64,000 bases of DNA from Elysia chlorotica (GCA_003991915.1 RQTK01000020.1:378394-442393); one strand, 5' to 3'; positions 1 to 12,584 are shown, counted from the first letter of the stretch. Numbers and translations are program-made. The notes: a model not told the origin generated them from the sequence alone.

Positions 1-45
<45 letters not shown>

Positions 46-188
46 AAGGGAGAGAAGGGTAGGGTAGACCCAGATAAAAACCGATCGCAAGATAAGAGGT
101 GTTAACGGATCAAGAAGAGATACATAACGGGGGGAAAAGAGATGACGAATACAGATTTACATAGATAGAGAGGGAGAGCGAGATATAT

Positions 189-228
<40 letters not shown>

Positions 229-245
229 GGGAGAGAGAGAGAGAT

Positions 246-288
<43 letters not shown>

Positions 289-316
289 AAGAGAGAGAGA
301 CAGAGACAGAGACAGA
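1..316. repeat. (AG)n microsatellite, two tracts
   Basis: Near-pure AG runs occupy 1-43 and about 190-316, the second interrupted by AAAG and GGGG. The first is cut by the window edge. Confidence 0.95.
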
Positions 317-762
317 AAATTACAAATTCATAATCAGACCTACCGACATGGCTGTGGTCTTTTATGAAATTAATGTGGTCAGTATTCAATACTAAATGTT
401 TACATATGAAAAAACAACAACGAAATCAAACTGAGAAGGGAAAAAAACTCAAGGGTTCATTTTAATATTAATTTTATATTAGAATCTTCCTTGCTTCTCC
501 ACTGCTCGGTTTTTCAAATAACAGTCTTTTTTTTTATCGATTCGGATATGAATTATTTTAGCTCCATGTGTCAACATGTAAAACCTGAACTTTTCAGATC
601 GATGTTCATTGATTAAACGTGATTATTTTGTCCTAACGCTTATGATTATCGCTATATAATTTTATTTAGACATCTGGTTCATTAATGAAACTCATAACAT
701 GATCGAATAAATAGAGGACGAATAAGGTGTTTTTATAATAATAGTAATAGTATTAGTAGTGG

Positions 763-1081
<319 letters not shown>

Positions 1082-1970
1082 ATCACAATTTCTCCTACCA
1101 CAACCGCTTCCATCACTTTTCACTGTGATTTCGACAAATTTTTATTTAATTATTTGCAAACATAACATATTGTTTTTTCACACGGAAAAACCAACAGCTT
1201 GGCTTCAGCAACGGCACGTGATGTCAATACTTTCTGCAATAAATCGATGCAGTGATTCTGCCTTAAAAGTATCGTGTGTGTTTTCGACAGATCTGAGGAC
1301 TAATTTTCTCAGGGACCATCTCAAAAAACGAAACAGGCAAAAATGGTCACATAGGGATCCTAAGTCACTATATGTTTGACCTTAAAATTCTATGAATACA
1401 GCATACTTGCAAGGCCTTATGTTTTTTTTCTCTTTGAACAATTAAAGATGTGTTTTGTTAAAAAAAATCATTTGAATACAATGTTAATTTATGGACAAAA
1501 TCAAATATCTGTTTTTGACATTACATTTCCCCGATTCTGTGGTTTCTTTTATGGAAACATTATAAATCAAACACAAAAAAAAACTTGGTAGTTTGGTTGA
1601 AACAAAAATCACAATCCTTCTGCCAATATTTTCATAAAGTAACAATAAGTAATAATTAAAGCAAGGTTGTTTATATATGGATCAATGTCATCGGGTAATA
1701 TGCCAATATCTGCTTGCCATGTTTATTAACTGGTAATAAAGGTGTACCATATTGACCAAAAGCATGGAATAAATAACTAGTTTGGTTGCCAATCATTGAA
1801 TAAATATTGTGTATAACAAGTCGGTTTGGAGCAATATCAACAAATATATCAATGTTTAGTGGCCGCGACGTTCGATCATTTTGTTATTGCCAGTGGGCCG
1901 GAAGTCTAGCGATCCGTGGCAGTTGCACTCACTGAGGCTCTGGTTATTAATCCATAAAATAGGGCGATCA

Positions 1971-2045
1971 AGGCCAGTCACTCCCGATAGTTTAAGAGAA
2001 CTCTCTAAGGCCAGTCACTCCCGATAGTTTAAGAGAACTCTGCTA
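1971..2045. repeat. 37-bp direct tandem duplication
   Basis: A unit beginning AGGCCAGTCACTCCCGATAG occurs at 1971 and again at 2008, with one extra base near the end of the second copy. The near identity suggests a recent duplication. Confidence 0.9.
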
Positions 2046-2692
2046 AGGCATGATTTACTGCTTGCTCAACTGCTTTCTCTACGCTAAACAGAATGTAACC
2101 AGGACTCACAACACCTTGGTTTAGTTTCACGATAAGTCATTTCATACTCCAAGACTAGACATAGCTTGAGGGAATATAAACCAGTGCTATTGCAGGTAGC
2201 AGTAGACTAGACTCATTCATTTTCGTTTCATCTTTTTTTTTATTCTACTAGAATTTTTAGAAAAGATCCTGATAATCATTATAACGATTTATGTATTTCC
2301 AACAATAAATTCTGTAATTGAGCCATTCAAGAAAAAAGCGTATCTAGCTAGATATCTATCAAAAGCTTTTATGACGTCGTACAAGACAACAACACCGCAT
2401 TAAATGCCCATTTAGTACTTTTCCCATCTATTTACAAAAAATTCCCTCTGTGAAATGCCGGTGATAAACAAAGACATAATATCACTGAGCCAAGACAAAC
2501 TAACTGTAAAGCCAACGGGGGGAATTTACTCCAACTCCGCACACGACCTCAAGGCAATGATCATGGAGATTGCTCGCCAAGCGAATTAGAGCGACTGCTG
2601 GGGTGTTTCGATCTGATGACTATGGTGTGGAAACCAACTAAGTAAATCCAAGCATAGGACCTAGGTGCATAAAAAGAACAATTTTATCTTCT

Positions 2693-2787
2693 CTCCCCTC
2701 TCTTTCTCTCTCTCCATCTCTCTCTCTCTTTTGCTCTTTTACACTCTCTCTCTCCCTCCCTCTCTCTCTCTCCTCTCCCTCCCTCCT

Positions 2788-2842
<55 letters not shown>

Positions 2843-2843
2843 A
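2693..2843. repeat. (CT)n microsatellite
   Basis: CT-rich tract with CCCT interruptions, ending directly next to the SINE body at 2845. Confidence 0.95.
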
Positions 2844-2844
2844 T

Positions 2845-2996
2845 CATGTAAGTGTAATGTGGCCGACTGAGACAGGAGTCATGGTTTTCCGGCACTGTCG
2901 TTGTGTGGCAGTAGGAAAATTGTCAGACGTTAGTCTTGGGGCCTGTCCTCAATATGGTTTATAAAATGCTGACAGTGGACGGTGAGCAACAAACCC
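2845..2996 (+). mobile_element. SINE body fragment (family S1)
   Basis: This stretch resembles the bodies of two other elements here, at 26925-27119 and 27935-28065. Shared landmarks are GACTGAGACAGGAGTC-like, CACTGTC...TGTGTGGCAG and a terminal AGCAACAAAC. The tRNA-like head is missing and replaced by the CT array. The family is recognised only by comparing copies within this window. Confidence 0.6.
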
Positions 2997-5029
2997 ACTC
3001 CAATACTTCCCCTTTGTACCAACCCGCGTATCCTTTGAGATATCGATAGTAAACAAACAGTCGTAGCAGTCGTAAAACGTTTGGTTTTGTTTTGCTTTTG
3101 TTATGTTATTATTATGATTGTTACGCCCACGGTGTTCAGAAATAAACTGAAGGTTCCCACGAGTGTCGTTCAAGCAGCCATCAATTCACACGTTGAAAAC
3201 TTGACGCACCTAGATCTTTTTTAGCCTTAAGGGGACATCGATTCGTACTGAATCCTCACGTTGTTTGATGAGTGGCGCTTCTAACACGGTTCTAGTCTGA
3301 TACAATTGGTTTCCGCTCTGCCGTAATCCCCGATTACATGGGGGGTGTTTTGGTGCCAAAAATGACAACAAAATTAGAAATGATAAACATGGGATGGCAG
3401 ATTTTTTTCATTTTTTAAGTCTCATATTCACTATTATTTTAATGACCCTGTAGACTACTTGATGTAGAATAAATCTAGGCAGACTCACACTCAATTTTTG
3501 TCATTGACAAAAATTATACAATAAATTACCGAAAACAAAACACAACATCACGAGAACCGAAAAATAAGGCGAACAAATAAGATTAAGAGAAAGTTCGACA
3601 TCCGAGTGAACATACTATCAACTTTTTATGAATCATAAGAATGTTTGCAGTCTAGGCTGTTTTGTGGCAGCGAAGAAGAAAAGGATAAAATACGTCCCGA
3701 TGAAGTTTCAATGAAATTCGATATTGAAAACCATTATGGCTGCTTACGCACCTCTGGGCATAGAGAAAATGGCTGGCTTTCCCTCACGATTTCAAACTCT
3801 TTGGGTTCAGAGAGCCTTCCTTTTTCTCTTATACATCTTTTGTATTTATTAAATCTTCCATAAAAAAAAAACAATAAAAAACATGTTGACTGAGCCATGG
3901 GCCTTGTTGTCCATTCTGCTCCTGCCGTATTGGAACTTAATATAGTCAGATATTTTTCCTGGAAACAGTCCAAGAGGAAAGCTCTAACAAACTGAATTAA
4001 AAAGAAAAAAGAAAAAACGCATGGAGCTAGTAGTTGTTGGCAAAACTAATGGTACATGTATATAAAAGCGAAGGAAGCACACGGAGCGTATAGTTGTCCG
4101 GTCCCACACATCGCTAATTGCTCCCAAAGGACACACGGTGCGAGACGGTGCGAGTGCAGAAACTACTAGATAAGTATGTCTTTATAATGATGCAAATATG
4201 CCAGCCAAGGTCGAATGTGTCGAGAATGAAATACTGTACGTGTAACAGCAAAGAAGTTACAATCTTTGAGTAACAGTCATTAGTTAACATGTGTGATTCA
4301 AATTCAGTTATTTTTTTTTGACAATGTTTTGATAGGAAAAGGGACTAATTCACTACGTTGAATTTTAAATTTTTTTTTAATGAAACACAAGGTCTATTTA
4401 ACGAGCTAGCTGGTAGTGGTGGTTTTGTGAGCGATTGGTTTTATAAATAATAGCAAAGCGATCTCATAGACTGCGTTGAATTCTAAACATTTTTGTCTTC
4501 TTGATGATATAACCATATGATTTAATTATTCAACTTAAATAGAATCACAATTTATGCTACTTGTTTCAACTCATTTTAGTGGTCAATAAAGTCTTACATT
4601 TCAAATCTAATAGGTGTTTGAATATGTATTGGCGGAGTTTTATAATCTAAAGGGCACTATAAAAACCCCTTCTTTTAAACTCGTGATTGATGTTAATTTC
4701 CCGATAAAGTTTCAAGTTTGAAACTATCAAAGAAATTTGAAAAAACTAGTTCAAGTCTTTAAAAGCTGGATGAGCCTAAAGCTTTGGAGATGGGAGATAC
4801 ACAGGCCATTGCAACAAAGTCATTATAAAGTACGTTTTAATTTTAAACCTTACCTATACCATAAGTATGATGAGAAGTTTTCAACATTGTCGACTTGACC
4901 TTTGGGCCCCAACTGGTCAATCAAGATTAGGCCCATGCAGGCCTTTTTTTTACCAACAGGAATGATTTTCCAAAACGGTCACCCTCTACCCCTTTCTGTG
5001 AAAACTGCCTCATATGTTCTCAAGATAGA

Positions 5030-5033
5030 AAGA

Positions 5034-5081
<48 letters not shown>
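5030..5081. repeat. (GA)n microsatellite
   Basis: Pure GA run following an AGAAAGAGAGGG lead-in. Confidence 0.95.
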
Positions 5082-5083
<2 letters not shown>

Positions 5084-5936
5084 AGAAAGTTCTATCTCCC
5101 TTTCTCTCCCTGGTTTAACGTCTCCCACGTTCCCTTGAGGGGCGATACCTCCGAGATTAAAGATTAATAGTAGGGATGTTATGTTTGTAACGAGCCCAAT
5201 GGGTTCAGCTTCTCAATAGGTCGGAGACAATTGTATAAAAAGAGATTTCTTTTCTTGTTTGCTTTTTCACATAGTTTTACAATAATTATATTAAGAGCGG
5301 TGGTATTTAAGATTTAAGGATACCCTTAAAATAAAAAAGTCGGCGATGTTCATAAACTATGCAAATAATTGATGTATGTGGTTTTTCCAAAATGAGAGAC
5401 TCAAAAAGACGGTAACAATCGTTTGCAATCAGAACTTTCAAAATACAACATATTAAACCGCATCATGAGAATTAAAGGTAATCGAGTATTTAGAAAACAT
5501 GGCGGCATTCACAATAGCCTATACACATATTTGTTCTTTATATTACTTACTTTCACTTATCTCTTAATCTTGATGATCGTTTGGGCACCAAGGATGATCG
5601 GGCAACCACTTTTCTCCAACCTTCTCTGTTTTCAGCCAATCGAAGGGCTTCACCCAGCTTTAAACCTGTCCACTATGTTGTGTTGTCTTCCCATCTCTTT
5701 TGCTTTTGCCTTTCCTTCTCCCGCATTGTACCCTGCCCTGTAGGATCATCTTTGCAAGTCCTGTTTCCTGTTGTTCTTGTCATGTGATAATACCATCTCA
5801 ATTTGCGGTTTCACACAGTGGTGAGAAGATCTTTATAGGGCCCCATAACCTGCTTGATACTGTCTCTCACTTACTAGTATTAATGGGATGCAAACAACCT
5901 CTACAAAGAGACTTTCCCTGTCTTGTTTTCCCCTAG

Positions 5937-6115
5937 AGTTTAACAACATGCTGAGCCGCATCGCCAACAAGACCCAGCAGAACCTTGACGGGCTTCGCCT
6001 GGACTCGGGCTCCTGGAGGGAGCAGTTTCACTGCGCCATGAACGTCAACGGCGGGGACGTGGAGCAGGCGGAGACGTTAGACTACGTCATGCACTTCTTG
6101 ACGTTCTTCTGGAAG
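5937..6115 (+). CDS. SLC8A: Na+/Ca2+ exchanger (NCX/SLC8A), exon a: end of cytoplasmic loop into TM6
   Basis: First visible exon of a plasma-membrane antiporter that extrudes Ca2+ in exchange for Na+. The acceptor is CCCTAG and the donor GTAACA. In frame it reads EFNNMLSRIANKT...SGSWREQF...TLDYVMHFLTFFWK. The SWREQF and DYVMHFLT-FWK blocks are hallmarks of animal NCX at the junction between the regulatory loop and the second membrane bundle. The exon starts with two bases completing a codon and ends in phase 0. The acidic insert between SWREQF and DYVMHF is shorter than in mammalian NCX1. Calx-beta domains and the N-terminal half are not seen in the window. The nearest alternative is another SLC8 or K+-dependent exchanger, but SWREQF favours SLC8. 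Confidence 0.9.
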
Positions 6116-6993
6116 GTAACACTAAAACTTAGATATTGGAGGTTAAAAATTAATGTTGGCCCGAGGTTGAGTGACTGAGTGTTCGTTTCTTATTCAGATT
6201 CAATGGCTCAAAAAGACCTAGCAAAGAATGTAACTTCTTTATCAGGATCTTAAATTAGAGTCTGAAGTAATTTCCAAGACTTCAAAGGCACTCGTTAAAT
6301 AAACCACTTCATCCAATCCATTAGCCCCTAAGCGTACATACCTGGGGCCATATGACCTCTCAGATTAGCCCTGATAGTTTTGGCTAGTGAATTGTGGCCG
6401 AAGAAATGAAAGCTCCCTCCTAGTCTAAAGTCTCCTAAGTTCTGAAGGTAGATGATAAAAGGCGAGAGCACCCGAGACTTGATCGGCCACACCATCAAGA
6501 AATCAATACAATAAGTTGGCAAAACAGTTCGGCGGTATGAAAGGGTAGCGAATCCGCAACCTTCGGACTAGAGGCCGCTCTCTTTTTCATTGGACTAACT
6601 CACACACCTCTTGTGTATAATAAGGGCAAGACTTGAGAAGTAATCATAAAATCAATCAATCCGACCTTCCAACTCTACAAATTAGTTTTGGCAAATGAAC
6701 CGTCTTTAATTATACCTTCTCCCAGCGTCCATCCCTTTCCCCTCCCACAAACCTCTTTGGGCTGACGTTTCACTATTGTATATGAGGAACAAATAATTAC
6801 TCAATAAGGGTTAGACAACAATTGTACGTCTCATTTGGAATATTGGGTCCAAGCCACAACTTGCAACCAAAAATGGCAAGACATCAAATGCATTTTATTA
6901 ACTCAATAAGCTTATAAAATCAAATAACTTTGGTCCTTGGAGCGAATTAACAATTAAGTGGTTTTGTTTTAATTTCCCCTCTTCTCCCACCAG
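6116..6993 (+). other. NCX intron between exons a and b
   Basis: GT-AG intron of 878 bp, AT-rich. A degraded tRNA-like SINE fragment lies near 6520-6610 on the minus strand; its reverse complement contains GGTTGCGGATTCGC, a weak B box. Nothing else recognised. Confidence 0.75.
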
Positions 6994-7144
6994 GTGTTAT
7001 TCGCGTTCATCCCGCCGACCTCGATGGGCGGGGGCTGGCTCACCTTCCTCTGCTCGCTGCTCATGATTGGCCTCCTCACCGCTGTGGTCAGTGATTTGGC
7101 CTCCATCTTCGGCTGCCTGATCGGCCTCTCGGACACCATCACAG
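6994..7144 (+). CDS. SLC8A: Na+/Ca2+ exchanger exon b: TM6-TM7, start of alpha-2 repeat
   Basis: The acceptor is CTCCCACCAG and the donor GTAGGA; 151 nt ending in phase 1. It encodes VLFAFIPPTSMGGGWLTFLC, then SLLMIGLLTAVVSDLASIFG and CLIGLSDTIT. The family pattern here is V-FAF-PPT...G-W..F..S.LMIGLLTA...DLAS.FGC.IGL.D..TA, and nearly every conserved position is present. The protein continues directly from FFWK of the previous exon. Two hydrophobic segments are visible. The 3' end of this exon has been copied repeatedly into the next intron (7385-8366). Confidence 0.93.
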
Positions 7145-8582
7145 GTAGGAGACGACTGTGGTCAGGAAAAAAAACGAAGCTCTCTCTCTCTCTAGTTTAA
7201 CGTATCCTAGCTTAACTTGTCTCTCTCTCTCTCTCTCTCTGTTTAGTTTAACGTATCCTGGCTTAGCTCGGACACCACCTCATTCCCTGGTTGAAGAAAA
7301 CTAAGCTCTCTATAGTTTCAGAGTTAAATGTCTACTCGGTTCCCATGGAAATATTTTCCGATACATACTGGGCTACCTCATGTGCCTGTCAGACACCATC
7401 ACGGGTGAGAAACGACTGTGGTAGGGAAAAAACGAAGCTCTCTCTTTGTTTAGTTTAACGTATCCTAGCTTAACTTGGACACTACCGCAGTTCCTGGTTG
7501 GAGAAAACAAAGCTCTCCCTGGTCTCATAATTAAATGTCTACTTGGTTCCCATGGAAATATTTTCGGATACATACTGGGCTACCTCATGGGCCTCTCGGA
7601 CACCATAACGGGGGAGGGAGGGGCGTCTTTAATCAAAGAAAGGGAACTCTCTCTCCTTGTTTAAAGTCTCATAGTTTAATGTCTACTAGATTCTCGCAGA
7701 CACCATCACAGGTGTGGAAGTTCGTTGTCACAGAAAGCGAATATCTCCAGTAAAAGTTTCATAGTTTAATGGCCCTTAGGTTACCAGAGGGACACATCCT
7801 CTGCTGCCTCGTCGGCCTTTCGGACACCATCACAGGTAGGAGACGACTGTGGTCAGGAAAAAAAACGAAGCTCTCTCTTTGTTTAGTTTAACGTATCCTA
7901 GCTTAACTTGGACACTACCGCAGTCCCTGGTTGGAGAAAACAAAGCTCTCTCCCTGGTCTCATAGTTAAATGTCTACTCGGTTCCCAAGGAAATATTTTC
8001 GGATACATACTTGGCTGCCTCACGAGTCTCTCGGACACCATCACGTGGGAGGGACGGACGTCTTAAATCAAAGAAAGGGAACTCTCTCTCCTAGTCTAAA
8101 GTCGCATAGTTTAATGTCTACTAGATTCTCGCAGACCACATCACAGGTGTGGAAGTCCGTTGTCACAGAAAGCGAATCTCTCCTAGTGAAAGTTTCATAG
8201 ATTAATGGCCCTTATGTTCCCAAAGGGACACATCCTCTGCTGCCTCGTCGGCCTTCCGGACACCATCACAATTGAGGGGAGTTTCTGGTCAGACAAAGGA
8301 AGATCTCTTCTAGGTTAAAGTCTCATAGTTTCATGACTGCTTGGTTCACGCAGATACCTCCATGGGTGAGGACAATTAGCTAACGTAACAGGTTATTAAA
8401 AGATGGCCTACCGCATACAACGTAAGGTGGCGATTTTTCTCGATTCCTTTCATTAATTGAGCAATGATATTCAATGCTTTTCCCCACCCACACAATACAA
8501 TTCACAGCAATGATAAGATTAAACAAAATGTTCATGGTCTACATATTCATCTCCATCCCCTCTTTGTTGTTCTGCCCACCAG
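7145..8582 (+). repeat. NCX intron with array of degenerate exon-b 3'-end copies
   Basis: The GGACACCATCACAG motif that closes exon b recurs in variant form near 7389, 7597, 7697, 7818, 8033, 8132, 8257 and 8350. Copies at 7565-7611 and 7790-7831 extend further into exon-like sequence and would read GYLMGLSDTIT and CCLVGLSDTIT. A higher-order unit of about 435 bp is duplicated: 7451-7834 matches 7886-8270 closely, with CACATCCTCTGCTGCC at 7792 and again at 8228. Several copies keep a good donor such as CAGGTAGG, CAGGTGTGG or GGGTGAG. CT microsatellites (7176-7197, 7221-7243) are embedded. No acceptor-bounded alternative exon was convincing. Confidence 0.9.
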
Positions 8583-8761
8583 CCATCACGTTCGTGGCGC
8601 TCGGGACGAGCATGCCAGACACTTTCGCGTCGCGCAGCGCGGCCAAGAACGAGCGATGGGCCGACTCCTCCATCGGGAACATCAACGGCAGCAACAGCGT
8701 GAACGTGTTCCTGGGGCTCGGCCTGCCATGGCTTCTCGCCTCGATCTACTGGGAGATCAAG
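8583..8761 (+). CDS. SLC8A: Na+/Ca2+ exchanger exon c: alpha-2 repeat core
   Basis: The acceptor is TGCCCACCAG and the donor GTTGGT, which is less canonical than the others. The single base left by exon b plus CC gives Ala, and the frame then reads [68 protein letters not shown] and SIGN-GSN-VNVFLG-G are the ion-binding signatures of the second alpha repeat in the cation/Ca2+ exchanger superfamily. The acidic Asp of GTSMPD and the following Ser/Asn residues that line the transport sites are all present. The exon ends in phase 0. The coding sequence is markedly GC-rich against its AT-rich introns. Confidence 0.95.
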
Positions 8762-10009
8762 GTTGGTGAGAGGGCAGGGGGAGAATGTGGGCGGAACATA
8801 TGGGCAGGCCATGTGGGTAGGGAATGTAAGTAGAGCATGTGGGTGGGACATGTGAGTGAAAATGTGGGCGGAACGTGTGGGTGGAACGTGTGGGTGGCAA
8901 ATGTAGTAGGTAATGTGGGCGGAAAATGTGGTAGGGAATGTGGGTGGAAAATGTGGTAGGGAATTTGGGTGGAAATGTGGTAGGGAATTTGGGTGGAAAT
9001 GTGGTAGGGACTTTGGGTGGGAAATGTGGGCGGAGCATGTGGGTGAATCCTGTAGACGGGACTTGTGGGCGTGGCGTATGGGCAAGATATTTTGGTGGGA
9101 TATGAAGGTTGGATGGGGTCAGTTGGTGGGATAAGTAGACAGGGCTTTTATGCGGGGCCTTAGGCTGGAAACATCAGAGAGTATCAGTGGAACTAGAACA
9201 ACGAGTGATGTCTGGGCCCTTTAGAGGATAATGAGACAAGGTGCATAGACAAGATCAGAAGGCATAGAACAGTCGGTGGTGTCTGCACGCTATTGGTAAT
9301 TCAGCCCCTAATTTTTCTCCCACATATTTGTGGATTTTTTAAAACTTAAAGATGTGAATTACCAGCGGAAAAGAAAGGTTTCGGAAATAATCTCTTTTAT
9401 GTGAATAGATCTATCAAGTCCAAAACGTTGAAAAAAATATTTAAAAAATGAAGGTAAAAAATGAAGGGCCAACTCAGCTTCAGGCCCATGTGAATCTACC
9501 GTGTGCTTGAATTTGCTAGCAAAGTACTTCTCTCTTGTACTTGGGTCAAAGAAACCTGTTCAAACATAAAAAAAAAAGTTTCCAGTGGCATTTACTTCAA
9601 TCAGACCATTCGGGTTCAATAAAAAACGAAATCAATCAAAACAATAGGTAATGGTTTAAATGCTCACAGTAGAACAGGAAACAAAGAGTGTTAATGTAAC
9701 ACATACACTTTTATCCGTTTACCATTGTTAATAATATGAATGAAAGAAGTTGAGTTAATTAAATAATATCTTTAAAATTCAATAAAAAAGGTTATGTTTT
9801 ACAAAAAAAATCATGAAACTTGCTGAATACTTAAATGGTTGTTGTAATTCGTACAGAAATTCATGTGTCTTTTATATAATGTGTACAATTATATTAATTT
9901 GATTTTACGAAATGTTATCCATACCTTTTTTACGCTTTTTTAGCGGGATGTGGTGGTCTCACAACTTTGACTCCTCTAATCCTATAATAATTGGTCTATC
10001 CCTCCACAG
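8762..10009 (+). other. NCX intron between exons c and d
   Basis: GT-AG intron of 1,248 bp. Its first third is a G-rich minisatellite (separate entry); the rest is AT-rich with nothing recognised. It ends in CCTCCACAG. Confidence 0.75.
8765..9110. repeat. G-rich degenerate minisatellite in NCX intron
   Basis: Irregular units of about 24 bp built from GGTAGGGAATTTGGGTGGAA and shorter ATGTGGGTGG modules. The plus strand is almost free of C. The long open frames on the opposite strand (His/Pro/Phe repeats) come from the repeat itself. Confidence 0.9.
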
Positions 10010-10286
10010 GGCGAGAAGTTTGCCTACCCGACGGGCTCGCTGAGCATGACCGTCACGCTGTTCACCGTCTTCGCCGTCCTCTGTCTCGGCCTGCTCGTCT
10101 GCCGGCGCCGCTTCGACCTCTTCGGAGCTCGTCTGCAGGCGCCGCTTCGACCTCTTCGGCAAGGCGGAACTGGGCGGGGCCAGGATACCCAAGCTGGTTT
10201 CCGCCGGAATCTGCCTGGCATTGTGGGTCATTTACATCGTCTTGTCTTCCCTGCAGGCTCAGGGAATCATTGACGCCAGCTTCTAA
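10010..10286 (+). CDS. SLC8A: Na+/Ca2+ exchanger exon d: terminal coding exon, frameshifted by a 34-bp duplication
   Basis: The acceptor is CCTCCACAG. In phase it reads GEKFAYPTGSLSMTVTLFTV, FAVLCLGLLVCRRRFDLFG, matching the family's GE-F-V-PG-L-FSVTLF-IFA segment. A 34-base block at 10093-10126 is then repeated at 10127-10160 with two differences. Because 34 is not a multiple of three, the annotated frame switches to an unrelated tail ending at TGA 10271-10273. Reading on from the second copy restores FGKAELGGARIPKL, the last membrane segment and SSLQAQGIIDASF, with TAA at 10284-10286, exactly what the family predicts (...RRP-GGELGG...LL...SSLEAY...F). Either this allele is truncated, or the duplication is an assembly or sequencing artefact. 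Confidence 0.9.
10093..10160 (+). repeat. 34-bp tandem duplication inside NCX coding exon
   Basis: The copies start at 10093 and 10127, both with GCTCGTCTGC. They differ at the eleventh base (C versus A) and at the last base. Both copies encode LVCRRRFDLFG, but in different frames. Confidence 0.97.
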
Positions 10287-12580
10287 ATTTATTTCTCCTG
10301 GTTTGTTTGTTTTTATCTGCTTCTGAAACTACACGCCTGTTAATAGTTGTTTGATCTTTTTACGATAACTTCGAAATGACTAACTAATCGTATTGCATTT
10401 TAAATAAACTTGATCCGTTAGAGCAGCATAAAAACTGCATTTAAAATGTAACCTGAAATAACACATTCTACTGTTATGTTAATTGTTAAAGATAACTTTA
10501 ATTGAAGAGTCGCAAAATTATCAAATTTTCTTGGCTGTAACGGTTTTTTGTAATAGTGTTGGCAACTGTGGTACTAAAATTACTCTAAATGCAACACAAA
10601 TGAGTGATATTATGAGTGTAGAATAACGACAGAGTATTGGTTTCTCTGTTCCACCAAAAAAAATATTCTTTACGCAGATGATTTCAGATTTGTAATAGGA
10701 AAATTGGAGAAAAATAGACAGACAAACAAAAATAGTCTCCATCTTGCTCCAGGGCCAGCCAAGTTATACACAAAAACTATACAGCACTAATCCATTAAAC
10801 GACATCGTGAAAATCACAACTATAAGTTAAAAACAGATATCAATAACATTTTACGCCTTTATTAGCTATCCTTAAAAAAATTGTAATGTATATTCTTCAA
10901 GAAGGTGGTTGCACTGCATACAATACAAATAATGAAGTAGAATACGTTTAAAACCTTCACAATTGTTTTAACAGGGGCAATTTTAAGCATAACGGGATTG
11001 AAGAGGACTTTTAGTTTTGAATTGTTGATGTTGATTTGGTGCAACGTTTTTCGCGATGGTTTTTATCTTTCAGGGCATCAAATGGCTACAGTGCCGCCTT
11101 TGTTGGACTGTTTGTAATATATCTCCAGAACTGTTCCATGTATATACTTGTGTAGATACTAATATTGAGTTACATCTTGGGTTGTTGTTTTTTTCATCAT
11201 TACATAGTTCATAATTGTTTACAAAGTGTATGATTATGCTTGTGTTGATACTAAGATTGATTGCTGCCTGGGGGTATTTGTTCCTCATTGTATTGTTCTC
11301 TATTGTTTACCGCCCAAGAGAGTATATGATTTATACAATTTTCATAACTTCAAAAATGTATATGTTGATATATGCAACGAGTTCTGTCGCACTCTAAATA
11401 GAAATTCTTCATACTTTCAAAAAATGATAATAATAATGATAATTTAATGGAAGAAATAAACCAATATGTTTATATTCTTATATTATCCACTGTTACATTG
11501 ATACTCTTCTTGTAATTGAAGACAGATATTTTGAAGTGAAATCGATGAATACGAATCAACATTATTGATTTACTTATTTTCTGTATTTGTTTTGGAATAA
11601 CAAGAGTTGTGGGGCAGGGAAATCTGAGAAAAAAGGGTATGGACATGCACAAAAATGAGACATATGCTCTATCTTTACTTAAGAAGGACAAAGTTGTGAC
11701 TAATTGTTATTTTTTTATCTGAGGAAAATATGTCTTTTTATGAGTCTCACTTAACATAACTGGTATGAATATTCAAAGCAACTTTGTATCTTTTTAGCTT
11801 GTACAGTTGTACTAAACAGTACCGTCATGGATGTGCAATCTAATATTACATTAGTTTACGAATTCGAAAATTGAATGTCCTCACTCAACCATTTTGTGGC
11901 TTTTAGCCTTTACACATATATTTCTCAAACATGCATTGCCTATAGGGAAAAATGTGAAATATAATGTCATTTTACATAACCATAACATGTTTACTTTTGA
12001 GTTTCATACACAAATTTATATTTGTTGTTACAGAAAAGCAAAAATGAAAACGCTTTAAAACAGTTTATCTGTAAATAGATTTTTGTTAATTTTAACAGTT
12101 GTTCATAAAGATATTCAAAACATTTCTAATAAATAAACTGTGTCTGTTTTCAATAAACACATTCAAATTGAAGGTACATTTTTTGAGCTGAGTAATGTTG
12201 AATGCATGCAGCTAATTTTCATTTTTTTTAATTTTTTTTTTAGTAACGTAGATGTTAGATATTTTGGGATATCTGTAATATTTTAAAATTATCTTTACTG
12301 TTGTTGCATTATAGCTGATATCCCTTCTTTAGATATTTAAACATTTTAGGTCAAGAATTTATACATCTGAAATGCACAATATTTCTATCTCTTACACTAA
12401 TTTACGATTTTGTCTTAAAACGACATATACACAGTGACGCTTCAAAATAAAAATGTCCTAATATTGCCAACCTTTAAACTATATAAAACATAAACTCGTA
12501 ATTTTATACTTGGTTACTTTTTGTGGTGGCAAATGAAAGAAAAAAAACTTATTTCATCTAGGATATGTGTGTATGTGTGT
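10287..12580 (+). other. Probable NCX 3' untranslated region and downstream AT-rich DNA
   Basis: No coding potential seen. The first AATAAA after the stop is at 10403-10408, with a T/G-rich stretch about 60 bases on; further AATAAA hexamers follow near 12130-12160. The true end of the transcript cannot be decided from sequence. Confidence 0.5.
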
Positions 12581-12582
12581 GA

Positions 12583-12584
12583 GG

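Noticed and set aside
5423..5936. Additional exchanger exons just upstream of 5937
   Set aside because: The hydrophobic open frames there do not match the cytoplasmic loop or Calx-beta sequence expected before this exon.
8519..9085. 188-residue His/Pro-rich minus-strand open frame
   Set aside because: It overlaps exchanger exon c and the G-rich minisatellite; only the plus strand shows conserved protein.
10010..10273. Treating the shifted frame ending at 10273 as the true exchanger C-terminus
   Set aside because: That tail is Arg/Gly-rich with no membrane segment, while the alternative frame after the duplication matches the family to its end.
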